Positions 1-8,411 of a DNA stretch of 64,000 nucleotides are shown here, in pieces. The notes beneath the pieces are model-generated. The model had not been told where the DNA came from and did not search any database. It was given only the letters and a program-made list of their open reading frames with translations. Numbering within the stretch: position 1 is the stretch's first letter; each line of letters opens with the position of its first letter. The stretch comes from JALONH01 sp046329235 (lineage in GTDB: Bacteria > Bacteroidota > Bacteroidia > Cytophagales > Cytophagaceae): NCBI GenBank assembly GCA_046329235.1, contig JAXLVA010000001.1:558001-622000 (forward strand), given 5' to 3'. A program made the position numbers and the translations under genes.

Positions 1-476
1 GCGACTAACAATTGCATTCGAGCATCTGCTTGTTTTTTAATTTCTGCCCATCCTGCCATGGTCAATACATATTTATTACACTCCGGAATAGAGCGTTCTA
101 ATCCGCCACCATTTCCTTTATCAGAAGTGTGAGCTAAATCTGTGATGATGTATTTGTAACGACCTTCTTTTACCGCAATGGTTACGGCATAAGCTACTCG
201 TCCACTATGCTTTAATCCCGGTTGTGGTGCTGAATATGTTACTTGGAATGATCCTTTGTAAGTATAAATACCTGTTGTGGCATTATCGGATACCACACCT
301 GAACCATCCGAGTTGCAATTCTTTGCTCTCTTATACAATTCAGCCATGCTAGCACCTGTTACTTGTTCCACACCTGTGTATGTTACCTTTTTAGTAACAG
401 AATCAATAGGTAATTGTCCGAAGCTTAAAAAAGGCGACAAACATACCAACAAGAATAGATAAACGGTTTTTTTCAT
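1..476 (-). CDS. DUF4468-type secreted protein, 3' part cut by window edge
   Basis: Reading leftward from an ATG at 474-476 the frame stays open to the window edge (158 complete codons), so the C-terminus is missing. The first 21 residues form a classic signal peptide (Lys-Lys start, hydrophobic run, SFGQ end), so the protein is exported to the periplasm or outer membrane. The mature part has a pattern typical of Bacteroidota DUF4468 proteins: an early segment on a conserved V-T-Y-T-G strand, then K-A-A-like alternating strands and a closing helix (W-A-E-I-K-K-Q-A-D). Assignment to DUF4468 is by recognition of this pattern, not by a search. Its function in the cell is unknown. It sits downstream of topA's terminator side on the same strand direction, but a link to topA is not implied. 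Confidence 0.7.
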   Translation of the reverse strand, partial: MKKTVYLFLLVCLSPFLSFGQLPIDSVTKKVTYTGVEQVTGASMAELYKRAKNCNSDGSGVVSDNATTGIYTYKGSFQVTYSAPQPGLKHSGRVAYAVTIAVKEGRYKYIITDLAHTSDKGNGGGLERSIPECNKYVLTMAGWAEIKKQADARMQLLV

Positions 477-521
477 AATTATTCTGGTTTAGTTTGAAAT
501 CTATACTAAAAAATCATGCCA

Positions 522-2984
522 TTATTTCTTAGTTGCTTTTTTTGTTACAGCTTTCTTCGCTGTAGTCTTTTTAGCAGCAGTTTTCTTCGCCGCTGACTTT
601 TTAGCTGCAGGCTTCTTCGCTGCCGCCGTTTTGGCCGTAGCTTTTTTAGCTGCTTTCTTCGCCGCCGGTTTTTTCAATCCTGCATCTTCTTCCGTAGGAA
701 TATGATCCAGTCCTGCAATTTTCAAGCAATCTTCAAAGGTTAGTAATTCCGGTTCTTTGTCTTTCGGTAATTTGTAATTGTTTTTACCTATGGCTAAGAA
801 TGCCCCCCAGCGACCTTTGATGATTTTAACGTATTCGCTTTCTTTAAATTCTTTAATCAATTTGGCTGCATCAGAGATACGTTTCGCTTCAATCAATTCA
901 ATACCTCTGGCAGTGTCGATGTCCATTGGATCATCCGTCTTAGGAATAGATACGAATTTATTATCATGACGGATGTATGGGCCAAATCGACCAATACCTA
1001 CCACCATAGCCTTGCCTTCATACTCACCAATCTGACGTGGCAGTTTGAATAGTTCTAAAGCTTCTTCTAAAGTAATATTTTCAATCAGTTGACCTTTGCG
1101 TAAGCTAGCGTATTGTGGCTTGATGCCCTTTTCTTCGTCCCCTTCACCTATTTGTACATAAGGACCGAAACGACCTAAACGTGTTAGAACTAATTCACCT
1201 GTTTCCGGATGACGACCTAATTCACGTCCGGTGTTAATGGATGAGCGCTCTACAGCTTCTGTCTTTTCCACTTGCTTATGGAAAGAAGTGTAGAATTCAC
1301 TAATCATTTTATCCCACTTCTGTTTTCCTTCAGCAATTTCATCAAACTCTTTTTCTACACGAGCAGTGAAAGAGAAGTCGGTTACGTTAGGGAAGTGTTC
1401 TACTAAGAAGTCATTCGTAATCATCGCTAAATCGGTCGGGAACAATTTCATTTTTTCCTGTCCGGTAATTTCAGTGATGATACCTTCTTTTATTTTATTG
1501 TCTTTTAAAATCAGTTGAGTCAATTTACGTTCTCTACCGTCTCTATTTTCTTTTACTACGTAACCACGTTTTTGAATGGTAGAAATAGTAGGAGCGTAGG
1601 TAGAAGGACGACCAATACCCATCTCTTCTAATTTCTTTACTAAACTAGCTTCTGTGTAGCGTGACGGAGGACGAGAATATCTTTCTAAGGCTTGAATTTG
1701 CTGTAGGTCTAGCGCTTGGCTGATTTTTAACGGAGGTAAAGTACCTGCTGCGTCTTCTTCATCCTCATCGTCGGAAGACTCAATATATACTTTCAAAAAT
1801 CCTTCGAAGGTGATGATTTCTCCGGTAGCAGTGAATGTGTCTTTAGTATTGGAATTACCTATCGTCACAATGGTACGTTCAATTTGAGCATCTGCCATTT
1901 GAGAAGCGATGGCACGTTTCCAGATTAACTCATATAAACGTTGCTCATTACGTTCCGTACCCGCTTGTGTTACTCTAAAATCGGTAGGACGGATGGCTTC
2001 GTGAGCCTCTTGCGCATTTTCGTTTTTATTTTTATATCGACGTGTATGAGCAAAGTCTTCACCAAAAGATGCAGTAATAGCATCTTTAGCTGCGTTCAAT
2101 GCAAACTCGGATAAAGCTACGGAATCTGTTCTCATATAAGAGATTTTACCGGCTTCGTACAAACGCTGTGCTAACGTCATCGTTTGAGCAACGGAGAAAC
2201 TAAGTTTACGCGATGCTTCTTGTTGTAAAGTAGAGGTAGTAAAAGGAGCAGCCGGCGTTTTTTTACCCGGTTTTTTCTCTAGGTTTTGAACGCTGAAGTC
2301 GGCATTAATCAAACCTTTTAAGAAAGTCATTGCCTCTTCTTCTTTATTGAAGCGCTCATTTAATTCCGCTTTAATCACTTTACCGCCTGCTTTAAATTCG
2401 GCAGTTACTTTGAATTGTGCGGAAGCATTAAATTGATCAACTTCTCTTTCTCTGTCTACTACCAGACGAACAGCAACAGATTGAACACGGCCGGCAGATA
2501 AACCTGCTTTAATTTTCTTCCAAAGGACCGGAGACATTTCAAAACCTACCAAACGGTCTAATACACGACGCGCTTGTTGAGCGTTAACTAAGTCTATATC
2601 TATACCTCTAGGGTTTTGAATGGCGTTTTGAATAGCATTTTTAGTAATTTCTCGGAAAACAATACGACGAGTTGCTTTATCATTTAAATCCAAAGCCTCT
2701 TGTAAATGCCAAGAGATAGCTTCCCCTTCACGGTCATCATCGGTTGCTAACCAAACAACATCAGAATCTTTTACTAATTTCTTTAATTCCTTGATTACCT
2801 CTTTTTTATCGTCAGAAATAACATAGGTAGGTTTGAAACCATTCTTTATATCAATGGCTTTATCCCCCTTAGGTAAGTCACGCACGTGACCGTAGCTGGA
2901 TTTCACAGTGAAATCTTTTCCTAAATAACCTTCAATGGTTTTTGCTTTCGCAGGAGACTCAACAATTACTAAATTTTTAGGCAT
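522..2984 (-). CDS. topA: DNA topoisomerase I (type IA), with Lys/Ala-rich tail
   Basis: Type IA topoisomerase that relaxes negative supercoils by cutting one strand through a tyrosine. The Toprim domain is at the N-terminus (VIVESPAKAKTIE, then the acidic DDDREGEAISWH at about residues 82-93); the active-site tyrosine is in KISYMRTDS at about residue 283. After the core come two RFGPY-containing topoisomerase C-terminal repeats instead of the zinc ribbons of E. coli TopA. The last 55 or so residues are almost only Lys, Ala and Thr, like a histone H1 tail, and probably bind DNA without sequence preference. The frame extends upstream to a TTG at 3008, but that codon lies inside the -7 box of a good promoter, so the ATG at 2984 (820 residues, starting MPKNLVIVES) is the chosen start. 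Confidence 0.97.
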   Translation of the reverse strand: MPKNLVIVESPAKAKTIEGYLGKDFTVKSSYGHVRDLPKGDKAIDIKNGFKPTYVISDDKKEVIKELKKLVKDSDVVWLATDDDREGEAISWHLQEALDLNDKATRRIVFREITKNAIQNAIQNPRGIDIDLVNAQQARRVLDRLVGFEMSPVLWKKIKAGLSAGRVQSVAVRLVVDREREVDQFNASAQFKVTAEFKAGGKVIKAELNERFNKEEEAMTFLKGLINADFSVQNLEKKPGKKTPAAPFTTSTLQQEASRKLSFSVAQTMTLAQRLYEAGKISYMRTDSVALSEFALNAAKDAITASFGEDFAHTRRYKNKNENAQEAHEAIRPTDFRVTQAGTERNEQRLYELIWKRAIASQMADAQIERTIVTIGNSNTKDTFTATGEIITFEGFLKVYIESSDDEDEEDAAGTLPPLKISQALDLQQIQALERYSRPPSRYTEASLVKKLEEMGIGRPSTYAPTISTIQKRGYVVKENRDGRERKLTQLILKDNKIKEGIITEITGQEKMKLFPTDLAMITNDFLVEHFPNVTDFSFTARVEKEFDEIAEGKQKWDKMISEFYTSFHKQVEKTEAVERSSINTGRELGRHPETGELVLTRLGRFGPYVQIGEGDEEKGIKPQYASLRKGQLIENITLEEALELFKLPRQIGEYEGKAMVVGIGRFGPYIRHDNKFVSIPKTDDPMDIDTARGIELIEAKRISDAAKLIKEFKESEYVKIIKGRWGAFLAIGKNNYKLPKDKEPELLTFEDCLKIAGLDHIPTEEDAGLKKPAAKKAAKKATAKTAAAKKPAAKKSAAKKTAAKKTTAKKAVTKKATKK

Positions 2985-3005
2985 GGAGCGGTTGGCTATA
3001 ATCGG

Positions 3006-3038
3006 CAAATATGACCAATTTTTTTTCTTAAATGCAAA
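3006..3038 (-). promoter_or_regulatory. Bacteroidota-type promoter of topA
   Basis: Read on the minus strand: TTTG (3035-3038), a 21-base spacer, then CATATTTG (3006-3013), one mismatch from TAnnTTTG. The expected transcription start falls near 3000, about 15 bases before the ATG at 2984, which excludes the upstream TTG start. Confidence 0.6.
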
Positions 3039-3146
3039 TATTAATTTTAACCTTTTGAATAATAGGTGTTTATAGTTTTATTTAAAATGGTTCCATCTTT
3101 TGTATTCATATTCTACTATCAACGACATTTTTATACCTTTATATAT

Positions 3147-3644
3147 ATGCAAAAGACCCTTTACCTTATACGTCACGCTAAATCGGATTGGTCTGTTCTC
3201 GGACAAAAAGATATGGAGAGGGAACTCAACTCCAGAGGTATTTCCGATGCTCCTCGTATGGGTGCAAAAATGAAAGAATTAGGAATGCAGCCGGAACTGA
3301 TGATATCAAGTCCTTCCGTTAGAACTCGTATGACTTTGGAGTTTATGACGGAGCAAATGGATTATGATTTGGAGGCTGTTCATTGGGAAGAAGATATCTA
3401 TGAATCATCCGTGAGAACGTTGTTACGAATCATTAATGAATTACCGGAGGAAAAACAGCGAGTGGCTATCGTTGGGCACAATCCGGGATTAACTTACTTA
3501 GCGGAATATATTACCGGTGATATATTAGGCAATATTCCTACCTGCGGGATAGTTGAAATACAGTTGGAAAATTTAAAGTGGGAAGAAGTCTCTCAAAATA
3601 CCGGTAGTTTAAAACAGTTTATTTTTCCTAAAAAAGATCTTTAA
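3147..3644 (+). CDS. SixA-type histidine phosphatase
   Basis: A 165-residue member of the histidine phosphatase superfamily (branch 2, SixA-like). The catalytic LIRHAKSDW motif (phospho-accepting His) is at residues 6-14, and the second conserved histidine is in VAIVGHNPGLTYLA around residue 114. SixA in E. coli removes phosphate from a phosphohistidine; the substrate here is not known. The open frame begins at a GTG at 3066, but the added 27 residues are not family-like and the ATG at 3147 places RHAK where homologues have it. It overlaps the next gene by one base (TAATG), so the two are translationally coupled. It is divergent from topA. Confidence 0.85.
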   Translation: MQKTLYLIRHAKSDWSVLGQKDMERELNSRGISDAPRMGAKMKELGMQPELMISSPSVRTRMTLEFMTEQMDYDLEAVHWEEDIYESSVRTLLRIINELPEEKQRVAIVGHNPGLTYLAEYITGDILGNIPTCGIVEIQLENLKWEEVSQNTGSLKQFIFPKKDL

Positions 3645-4159
3645 TGTATCCGGAGTCTTTTCATGTAACCTCTTTTTTAGGTACCACTAAGATAGAAGCT
3701 AGGCATTATCCTTATCGTTTAACTTGGGTGCACATAGTATTGACATTAGCGCCACTTTGGATACTTAGTGGTATAATGATTTATTATTATAATTATTACT
3801 ATGCTGGAATTGGGTTGTTATTAGTTGCCATCGTAGCTGGCATTATTTGGTATATTCAGGCGCAAGCTAAAAGTTTTTTTATGTTTCATAAATCAAGGTT
3901 GGAAGTTGCAGAGAAAGATGAAAAGAATATCATACTTATGCTAGAGTATAAACATATAAAAGAAGTGTATGTGGATATTTTGGAAGGTGAGGTTTTAGAA
4001 GGAAAAGCAACCTCTACTAAGTTACAGGACACTTTTTGTTTAATGGTAAAAACGAACCAACAAGAAGTGTTGGTTACCAATAAACTGTACTACGATGAGA
4101 CGATGTTTATTGCAAAAATGTTAAAGGATAGGATGACAACTAATACTATTCAGCATTAA
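3644..4159 (+). CDS. Small membrane protein, function unknown
   Basis: 171 residues, translationally coupled to the SixA-type phosphatase (stop and start share one base). It has two adjacent hydrophobic segments at about residues 27-48 and 50-72, with a very Tyr-rich turn between them (MIYYYNYYYAG), then a soluble C-terminal domain of about 100 residues with alternating beta-like strands ending in a helix (IAKMLKDRM). This build, two membrane helices followed by a small beta-rich domain, resembles PH-like or YcxB-like membrane proteins, but I do not recognise a named family. No catalytic motif is seen. Its 3' end overlaps by four bases the convergent nucleotidyltransferase gene. Confidence 0.75.
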   Translation: MYPESFHVTSFLGTTKIEARHYPYRLTWVHIVLTLAPLWILSGIMIYYYNYYYAGIGLLLVAIVAGIIWYIQAQAKSFFMFHKSRLEVAEKDEKNIILMLEYKHIKEVYVDILEGEVLEGKATSTKLQDTFCLMVKTNQQEVLVTNKLYYDETMFIAKMLKDRMTTNTIQH

Positions 4160-4638
4160 TCTTTATTGTTTCGAGCATCTCTAATTTTTATTAATTCTTC
4201 TACATCAATCTTATCCTTTGATCTGTTGCTTGCAAGTTTAGCTTCAATCAAGTGATTGATATGTAAAAAATGGATAGTACAATCATAAATCGTAGCCTCT
4301 GATGCTACATTATAACACTCGTCAAATTTTTCAGCAGGTATTCCTGCCATATAAGTCATAATATCCAAAGCTAATCCGGAAGACAAAGTGACGGAAGACC
4401 ATCCGGGGGCAAATTCAGTAGTATCTATAAAACTAAAGTCTAGCGATTCTACACTTTCTAACGAATTTTTTAATGCTAGTCTATTTTCAGGAGTGTCTTT
4501 GATAAAAATATCACAATCGGCTGTGATTCGATTAAATCCGTGCAGATTGGTGGCAAATCCACCTACGATAATATATTTCAGTTGAAACTTTTCAAACGCT
4601 TTCCAAAGCGATAATAGTGTTTCATCTAAAATGTCCAT
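4156..4638 (-). CDS. Nucleotidyltransferase-fold protein (DUF6036/AbiEii-like)
   Basis: 160 residues with the hallmark of the Pol-beta nucleotidyltransferase fold: a helix, then YIIVGGFATNLHGF (residues 22-35, the GG-containing loop) followed by RITADCDIFI, where the Asp pair (D-x-D) binds metal. A third acidic position is plausible in LALDIMTYM around residue 93. Proteins of this type include stand-alone substrate-modifying enzymes and antitoxins or toxins of MNT and AbiEii systems. Its start codon overlaps the stop of a 42-residue upstream ORF (TAATG), so it is coupled to that ORF. No HEPN partner is visible, so a classic MNT-HEPN module is not supported. Confidence 0.8.
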   Translation of the reverse strand: MDILDETLLSLWKAFEKFQLKYIIVGGFATNLHGFNRITADCDIFIKDTPENRLALKNSLESVESLDFSFIDTTEFAPGWSSVTLSSGLALDIMTYMAGIPAEKFDECYNVASEATIYDCTIHFLHINHLIEAKLASNRSKDKIDVEELIKIRDARNNKD

Positions 4639-4766
4639 TACTTCTTATGTTTGATTTCAGCTTTTTTTAACATTCGATCTATTCGAATTAACATCATGAG
4701 CTTTTCAAATCGTTCTTCATAAACGTTTAGTGGTCTTTTCTCCTGCTTAATTTGATCAGAGCTCAT
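4638..4766 (-). CDS. 42-residue ORF coupled to nucleotidyltransferase
   Basis: A short ORF of 42 codons from the ATG at 4766 to a TAA at 4638-4640 that overlaps the ATG of the nucleotidyltransferase gene. The product is highly charged and helical: a Lys/Glu-rich start, then YEERFEKLMMLIRIDRMLKK, which would make one amphipathic helix, then a basic end. The tight overlap is the main evidence that it is real. It could be a small partner or regulator of the nucleotidyltransferase; function is unknown. Confidence 0.6.
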   Translation of the reverse strand: MSSDQIKQEKRPLNVYEERFEKLMMLIRIDRMLKKAEIKHKK

Positions 4767-4770
4767 TCGT

Positions 4771-5160
4771 TTATTTCTTTTTCTTCGCTGACTTATTTTT
4801 ATTCTTCACGTACGCTTTCTTCTTAGCTCCGGTTTTCTTTTTCGCAGCACTTAAACGTTTCGCCGCTCTTTTATCTGCTTGCTTACGAGTAGCATTATTA
4901 CGCTTTTCTTTTTCTTTCTGGATTTTGGCCATATCCTTCAAGTACTTTTCCTGCTCAGGGGTCATCTGTTTTTTCAACTGATCCTGATTTTGGGCATCTA
5001 AAGCATCTTGGTTATTGCCATTATTTTGGTAACTACCGTTATTATCTTTTTTGGATTTTTTCGTTTTTGCCTGTGGCTGATCATCTTGTGCATAAACGGA
5101 ATTAGATGAAAAGGCTATTGCGCCCACAATCAAAAGGATATAAAAAGCAAGTGTTCTCAT
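4771..5160 (-). CDS. Secreted Lys-rich protein, function unknown
   Basis: 129 residues from the ATG at 5160. A signal peptide (about residues 1-25, hydrophobic run then SVYAQ) is followed by a low-complexity mature part: Gln/Asn-rich in the middle (residues 35-60) and Lys/Ala-rich at the end, with charge strongly positive. The frame is open upstream to a GTG at 5175, but the signal peptide fits the ATG at 5160 better. Such basic exported proteins may bind nucleic acid or acidic polysaccharide; this is inference from composition only. It ends five bases before the start of the 42-residue ORF and may share its transcript. Confidence 0.75.
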   Translation of the reverse strand: MRTLAFYILLIVGAIAFSSNSVYAQDDQPQAKTKKSKKDNNGSYQNNGNNQDALDAQNQDQLKKQMTPEQEKYLKDMAKIQKEKEKRNNATRKQADKRAAKRLSAAKKKTGAKKKAYVKNKNKSAKKKK

Positions 5161-5252
5161 AGTAAATGTTTGCACAATATCTTAAATATTCGTGGGAAAA
5201 AAAAGCACCTCCCATTTCCACTATCCCCCCCGAAAGTGCATTTTTGTTCTCT

Positions 5253-6110
5253 ATGAAAACGCGTTGGTTTACTTTTTATTTCTTCCTGATTACGAGTACG
5301 GTGTGCGCTCAGGGTACAGGTATGCTCTGGAAGATAACCCATTCGGAGATGAAAGATACTTCCTACCTGTTTGGAACTATTCATATCCGTGACGGACGCG
5401 TGTTTCAATATTCTGATTCTTTGAACTGGGCTATTCGTCATTGTGATGTAATGTATGGGGAGTTAGACTTAATGGACAAGAAGGCCATTCGTCAACAGGC
5501 GTCTTCTTTTATGATGCCGCAGGGGCAAAGCTTACGTACCTACTTATCCGATTCCGATTATACTTTGGTTAAAAAGTATGTTAAAAAACATCTTGGTGCG
5601 TATAGTTTACTATTGAATAAAGTAAAACCCATCTTTATCTCATCGTTAGTCTCGGATGATTTAATTCCAAAAGATGAAAAACATCCCTTGGATATGTACC
5701 TGCAAGAGTATGCCGTTAAAAATGGAGTTAAGGTAGGAGGGATTGAAACCATTGACGAACAGGTAGCAGTATTGGATAAAATGACGATCCAAGAACAGGC
5801 AGATATGCTTGTGGAGCAAATTAAAAACATTGAGCAAGAGAAAGTACTGATGGAGCAAATGCTTCAAATTTATCTATCCGAAAATTTAGATAGTTTATAC
5901 GCATTAGTTTCTGAAGAAGAAATGCCCGATGAATTTAGCGATGCCATCATGACCAATAGAAATAAAATTATGACGGAACGCATGATTCAAAAAATGCAAA
6001 GTCAAAAAATAGTATTAGCGGTTGGTGCAGCACATCTCTGCGGACCGGAAGGAATCATTGAGTTACTGAGAAAACAAGGATATATCGTACAGGCGATACC
6101 AAAAAAATAA
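5253..6110 (+). CDS. TraB/GumN family protein
   Basis: 285 residues. A signal peptide ends at about residue 19 (STVCAQ). The TraB/GumN family is defined by two GxxH motifs that are thought to bind metal; here they are GTIH at residues 41-44 and GAAH at residues 258-261, the expected ends of the domain. A conserved YGELDL segment follows the first motif. Family members are suggested to be membrane or periplasmic metal-dependent proteases, but activity has been shown for few. The open frame reaches back to 5166, yet that extension lacks any signal and overlaps the divergent promoter area, so the ATG at 5253 is used. It is 22 bases upstream of tex. Confidence 0.88.
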   Translation: MKTRWFTFYFFLITSTVCAQGTGMLWKITHSEMKDTSYLFGTIHIRDGRVFQYSDSLNWAIRHCDVMYGELDLMDKKAIRQQASSFMMPQGQSLRTYLSDSDYTLVKKYVKKHLGAYSLLLNKVKPIFISSLVSDDLIPKDEKHPLDMYLQEYAVKNGVKVGGIETIDEQVAVLDKMTIQEQADMLVEQIKNIEQEKVLMEQMLQIYLSENLDSLYALVSEEEMPDEFSDAIMTNRNKIMTERMIQKMQSQKIVLAVGAAHLCGPEGIIELLRKQGYIVQAIPKK

Positions 6111-6132
6111 TTAAAACATTTAACCAATTAAC

Positions 6133-8370
6133 ATGTCTTTTACATTAGTATCTAAGATAGCTTCAGAGCTGTCTTTATCTATTAAACAAATTGAAGCTAC
6201 TTTAGAATTATTAGATTCCGGAGCTACTATTCCATTTATTTCTCGTTACCGAAAAGAGGTGACGGGAAGTTTAGATGAAGTACAAGTAGGAAACATTCGC
6301 GATAGAGCAGAACAATTACGCGAATTAGAAAAGCGTAAGGAATCTATTTTAAAATCGATTCAAGAACAAGGTAAGTTAACACCTGAACTAGAATCATCGA
6401 TTGAAGCAGCTGAAACGATGGCTGTGTTAGAGGATATTTATTTACCATACAAACCGAAGCGCAAAACCAAAGCTTCTATTGCGAAAGAAAAAGGCTTAGA
6501 ACCTTTAGCTGATTTTATTTGGGAGCAATCCTCTGCAGATGTTTTAGCAAAAGCTAATGAGTTTGTAGATGCTGCTAAAGAAGTAAAAACGGTAGAAGAA
6601 GCTTTAGCAGGTGCTCGTGATATTATGGCGGAGCGCATCAATGAAGATGCTATTGCGCGTGCAGGTATACGTCAACTATTTTTAGATAAAGCCATGATTA
6701 CTTCCAAAGTAATGAATGGAAAAGAAACAGAAGGTCAAAAGTACCGTGACTATTTTGAATGGTCGGAGCCCTTGGCTAAAGTGCCTTCGCACCGATTATT
6801 AGCCATGCGTAGAGGTGAAAAAGAATTAATCTTAACATTAGATATTTTACCGGAAGAAGAAGAGGCAGTTTTCTCATTAGAAAAACAATTTGTTCAAGGA
6901 CGAAATGAATCTTCTGAACAAGTGAAGTTAGCGGTAAAAGATGCTTATCGTAGATTACTTCGTCCGTCGATGGAAACAGAAGTACGTATGGGCTCTAAAA
7001 ACAAAGCCGACGAAGAAGCGATTCATGTGTTTGCTGAAAACTTACGTCAGTTGTTGTTAGCCGCACCTATGGGACAGAAGAATGTATTAGCGATTGATCC
7101 CGGTTTCCGTACCGGTTGTAAAGTAGTTGTACTAGATTCCCTAGGAACTTTAAAAGAAAACACGGCCATCTTCCCGCATGAACAAAGACAAAAAGATCAA
7201 GCGGCAGCGGTCATTGCAGCTTATTGTTCTCGTTACGATATACAAGCCATTGCTATTGGGAATGGTACGGCAGGTAGAGAGACCGAAGCCTTTATAAAAG
7301 GAATAGGATTACCATCGTCCATTCTAATTGTGATGGTAAATGAGAGCGGTGCCTCCGTTTATTCTGCATCGGAAGTGGCGAGGGAAGAATTCCCCGATTA
7401 CGACATTACTGTTCGTGGTGCAGTATCTATTGGTCGCCGATTGATGGATCCATTGGCTGAATTAGTGAAGATCGATCCAAAGTCCATTGGTGTAGGACAA
7501 TATCAACACGATGTAGATCAACTTCAATTGAAGAAGAGCTTGGATAACGTAGTAATGAGCTGTGTGAATAGTGTAGGGGTAGAAGTGAATACGGCAAGTA
7601 AGCAATTGTTGACTTATGTGTCAGGTCTTGGTCCGCAGTTAGCTCAAAACATTATCGACTATCGTAATGCGAATGGAGCTTTCCGTTCCCGCCAAGATTT
7701 GAAGAAAGTAACTCGAATGGGAGATAAAGCATTTGAACAATGTGCAGGTTTCTTACGTATCCAAGATGCTGTACATCCATTAGATAGTAGTGCGGTGCAT
7801 CCGGAGCGTTATACAATTGTTGAGCAGATGGCGAAAGATGTTAATGCTACGGTGAATGATCTATTAGTGAAGTCAGATTTAAGAAAACAAATTGACGTTA
7901 AAAAGTACGTGAGTGAAACGGTTGGTTTACCTACGTTGAAAGACATTATGTCCGAGTTGGAAAAACCGGGTCGTGATCCGCGTCAAGAGTTTGAAGTAGT
8001 ATCTTTCACGGATGGAGTAAATGAAATGAGTGATCTACGAGTAGGAATGAAATTACCGGGTGTAGTTACTAATATGACTAAGTTTGGTGTGTTCGTTGAT
8101 ATTGGTGTTCATCAAGACGGATTGGTGCATATCAGTCAATTGACCGATCGTTTCATTACAGACCCATCTGAAGTGGTGAAAGTACAGCAAAAGGTAATGG
8201 TCACAGTCATGGAAGTAGATGAGGCTCGTAAGCGTATCAGCTTAAGTATGAAGGGAGATGGAGCACCTGCTAAATCCGGAAAAGGTGCTGGCGGAGCTAA
8301 AAAGGAGAAGGAAGCGGAAGGTGATATGCAGACCAAATTAGCCATGTTAAAGTCTCGTTTTCAAAACTAA
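6133..8370 (+). CDS. tex: Tex, S1-domain RNA-binding transcription accessory protein
   Basis: 745 residues, the usual Tex length. Domains in order: an N-terminal helical region, a YqgF/RuvC-like RNase H fold (LAIDPGFRTGCK from about residue 317), a helix-hairpin-helix pair (VSGLGPQLAQNIIDYR near residue 500), and a C-terminal S1 RNA-binding domain at about residues 633-700 (GVVTNMTKFGVFVDIG, then DGLVHISQL). The tail after S1 is Gly/Lys-rich. Tex is a cytoplasmic nucleic-acid binding protein linked to transcription elongation and RNA turnover. Every conserved segment appears intact. Confidence 0.97.
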   Translation: MSFTLVSKIASELSLSIKQIEATLELLDSGATIPFISRYRKEVTGSLDEVQVGNIRDRAEQLRELEKRKESILKSIQEQGKLTPELESSIEAAETMAVLEDIYLPYKPKRKTKASIAKEKGLEPLADFIWEQSSADVLAKANEFVDAAKEVKTVEEALAGARDIMAERINEDAIARAGIRQLFLDKAMITSKVMNGKETEGQKYRDYFEWSEPLAKVPSHRLLAMRRGEKELILTLDILPEEEEAVFSLEKQFVQGRNESSEQVKLAVKDAYRRLLRPSMETEVRMGSKNKADEEAIHVFAENLRQLLLAAPMGQKNVLAIDPGFRTGCKVVVLDSLGTLKENTAIFPHEQRQKDQAAAVIAAYCSRYDIQAIAIGNGTAGRETEAFIKGIGLPSSILIVMVNESGASVYSASEVAREEFPDYDITVRGAVSIGRRLMDPLAELVKIDPKSIGVGQYQHDVDQLQLKKSLDNVVMSCVNSVGVEVNTASKQLLTYVSGLGPQLAQNIIDYRNANGAFRSRQDLKKVTRMGDKAFEQCAGFLRIQDAVHPLDSSAVHPERYTIVEQMAKDVNATVNDLLVKSDLRKQIDVKKYVSETVGLPTLKDIMSELEKPGRDPRQEFEVVSFTDGVNEMSDLRVGMKLPGVVTNMTKFGVFVDIGVHQDGLVHISQLTDRFITDPSEVVKVQQKVMVTVMEVDEARKRISLSMKGDGAPAKSGKGAGGAKKEKEAEGDMQTKLAMLKSRFQN

Positions 8371-8381
8371 GGCTTAATTAG

Positions 8382-8389
8382 TACCTTTG
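8382..8389 (+). promoter_or_regulatory. Possible -7 box upstream of hisIE
   Basis: TACCTTTG matches TAnnTTTG exactly, 23 bases before the hisIE start; the -33 element is weak (GTTTTC at about 8357-8362, about 20 bases upstream). If active it lets hisIE be transcribed apart from tex. Confidence 0.4.
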
Positions 8390-8411
8390 TCGACTCAATA
8401 TTCCGAAAGGC

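Noticed and set aside
277..462. Plus-strand ORF of 61 codons
   Set aside because: It is the antisense shadow of the secreted DUF4468-type gene on the minus strand.
4156..4766. Complete MNT-HEPN toxin-antitoxin system
   Set aside because: No HEPN domain (RxxxxH motif) is found in the 42-residue ORF or beside it.
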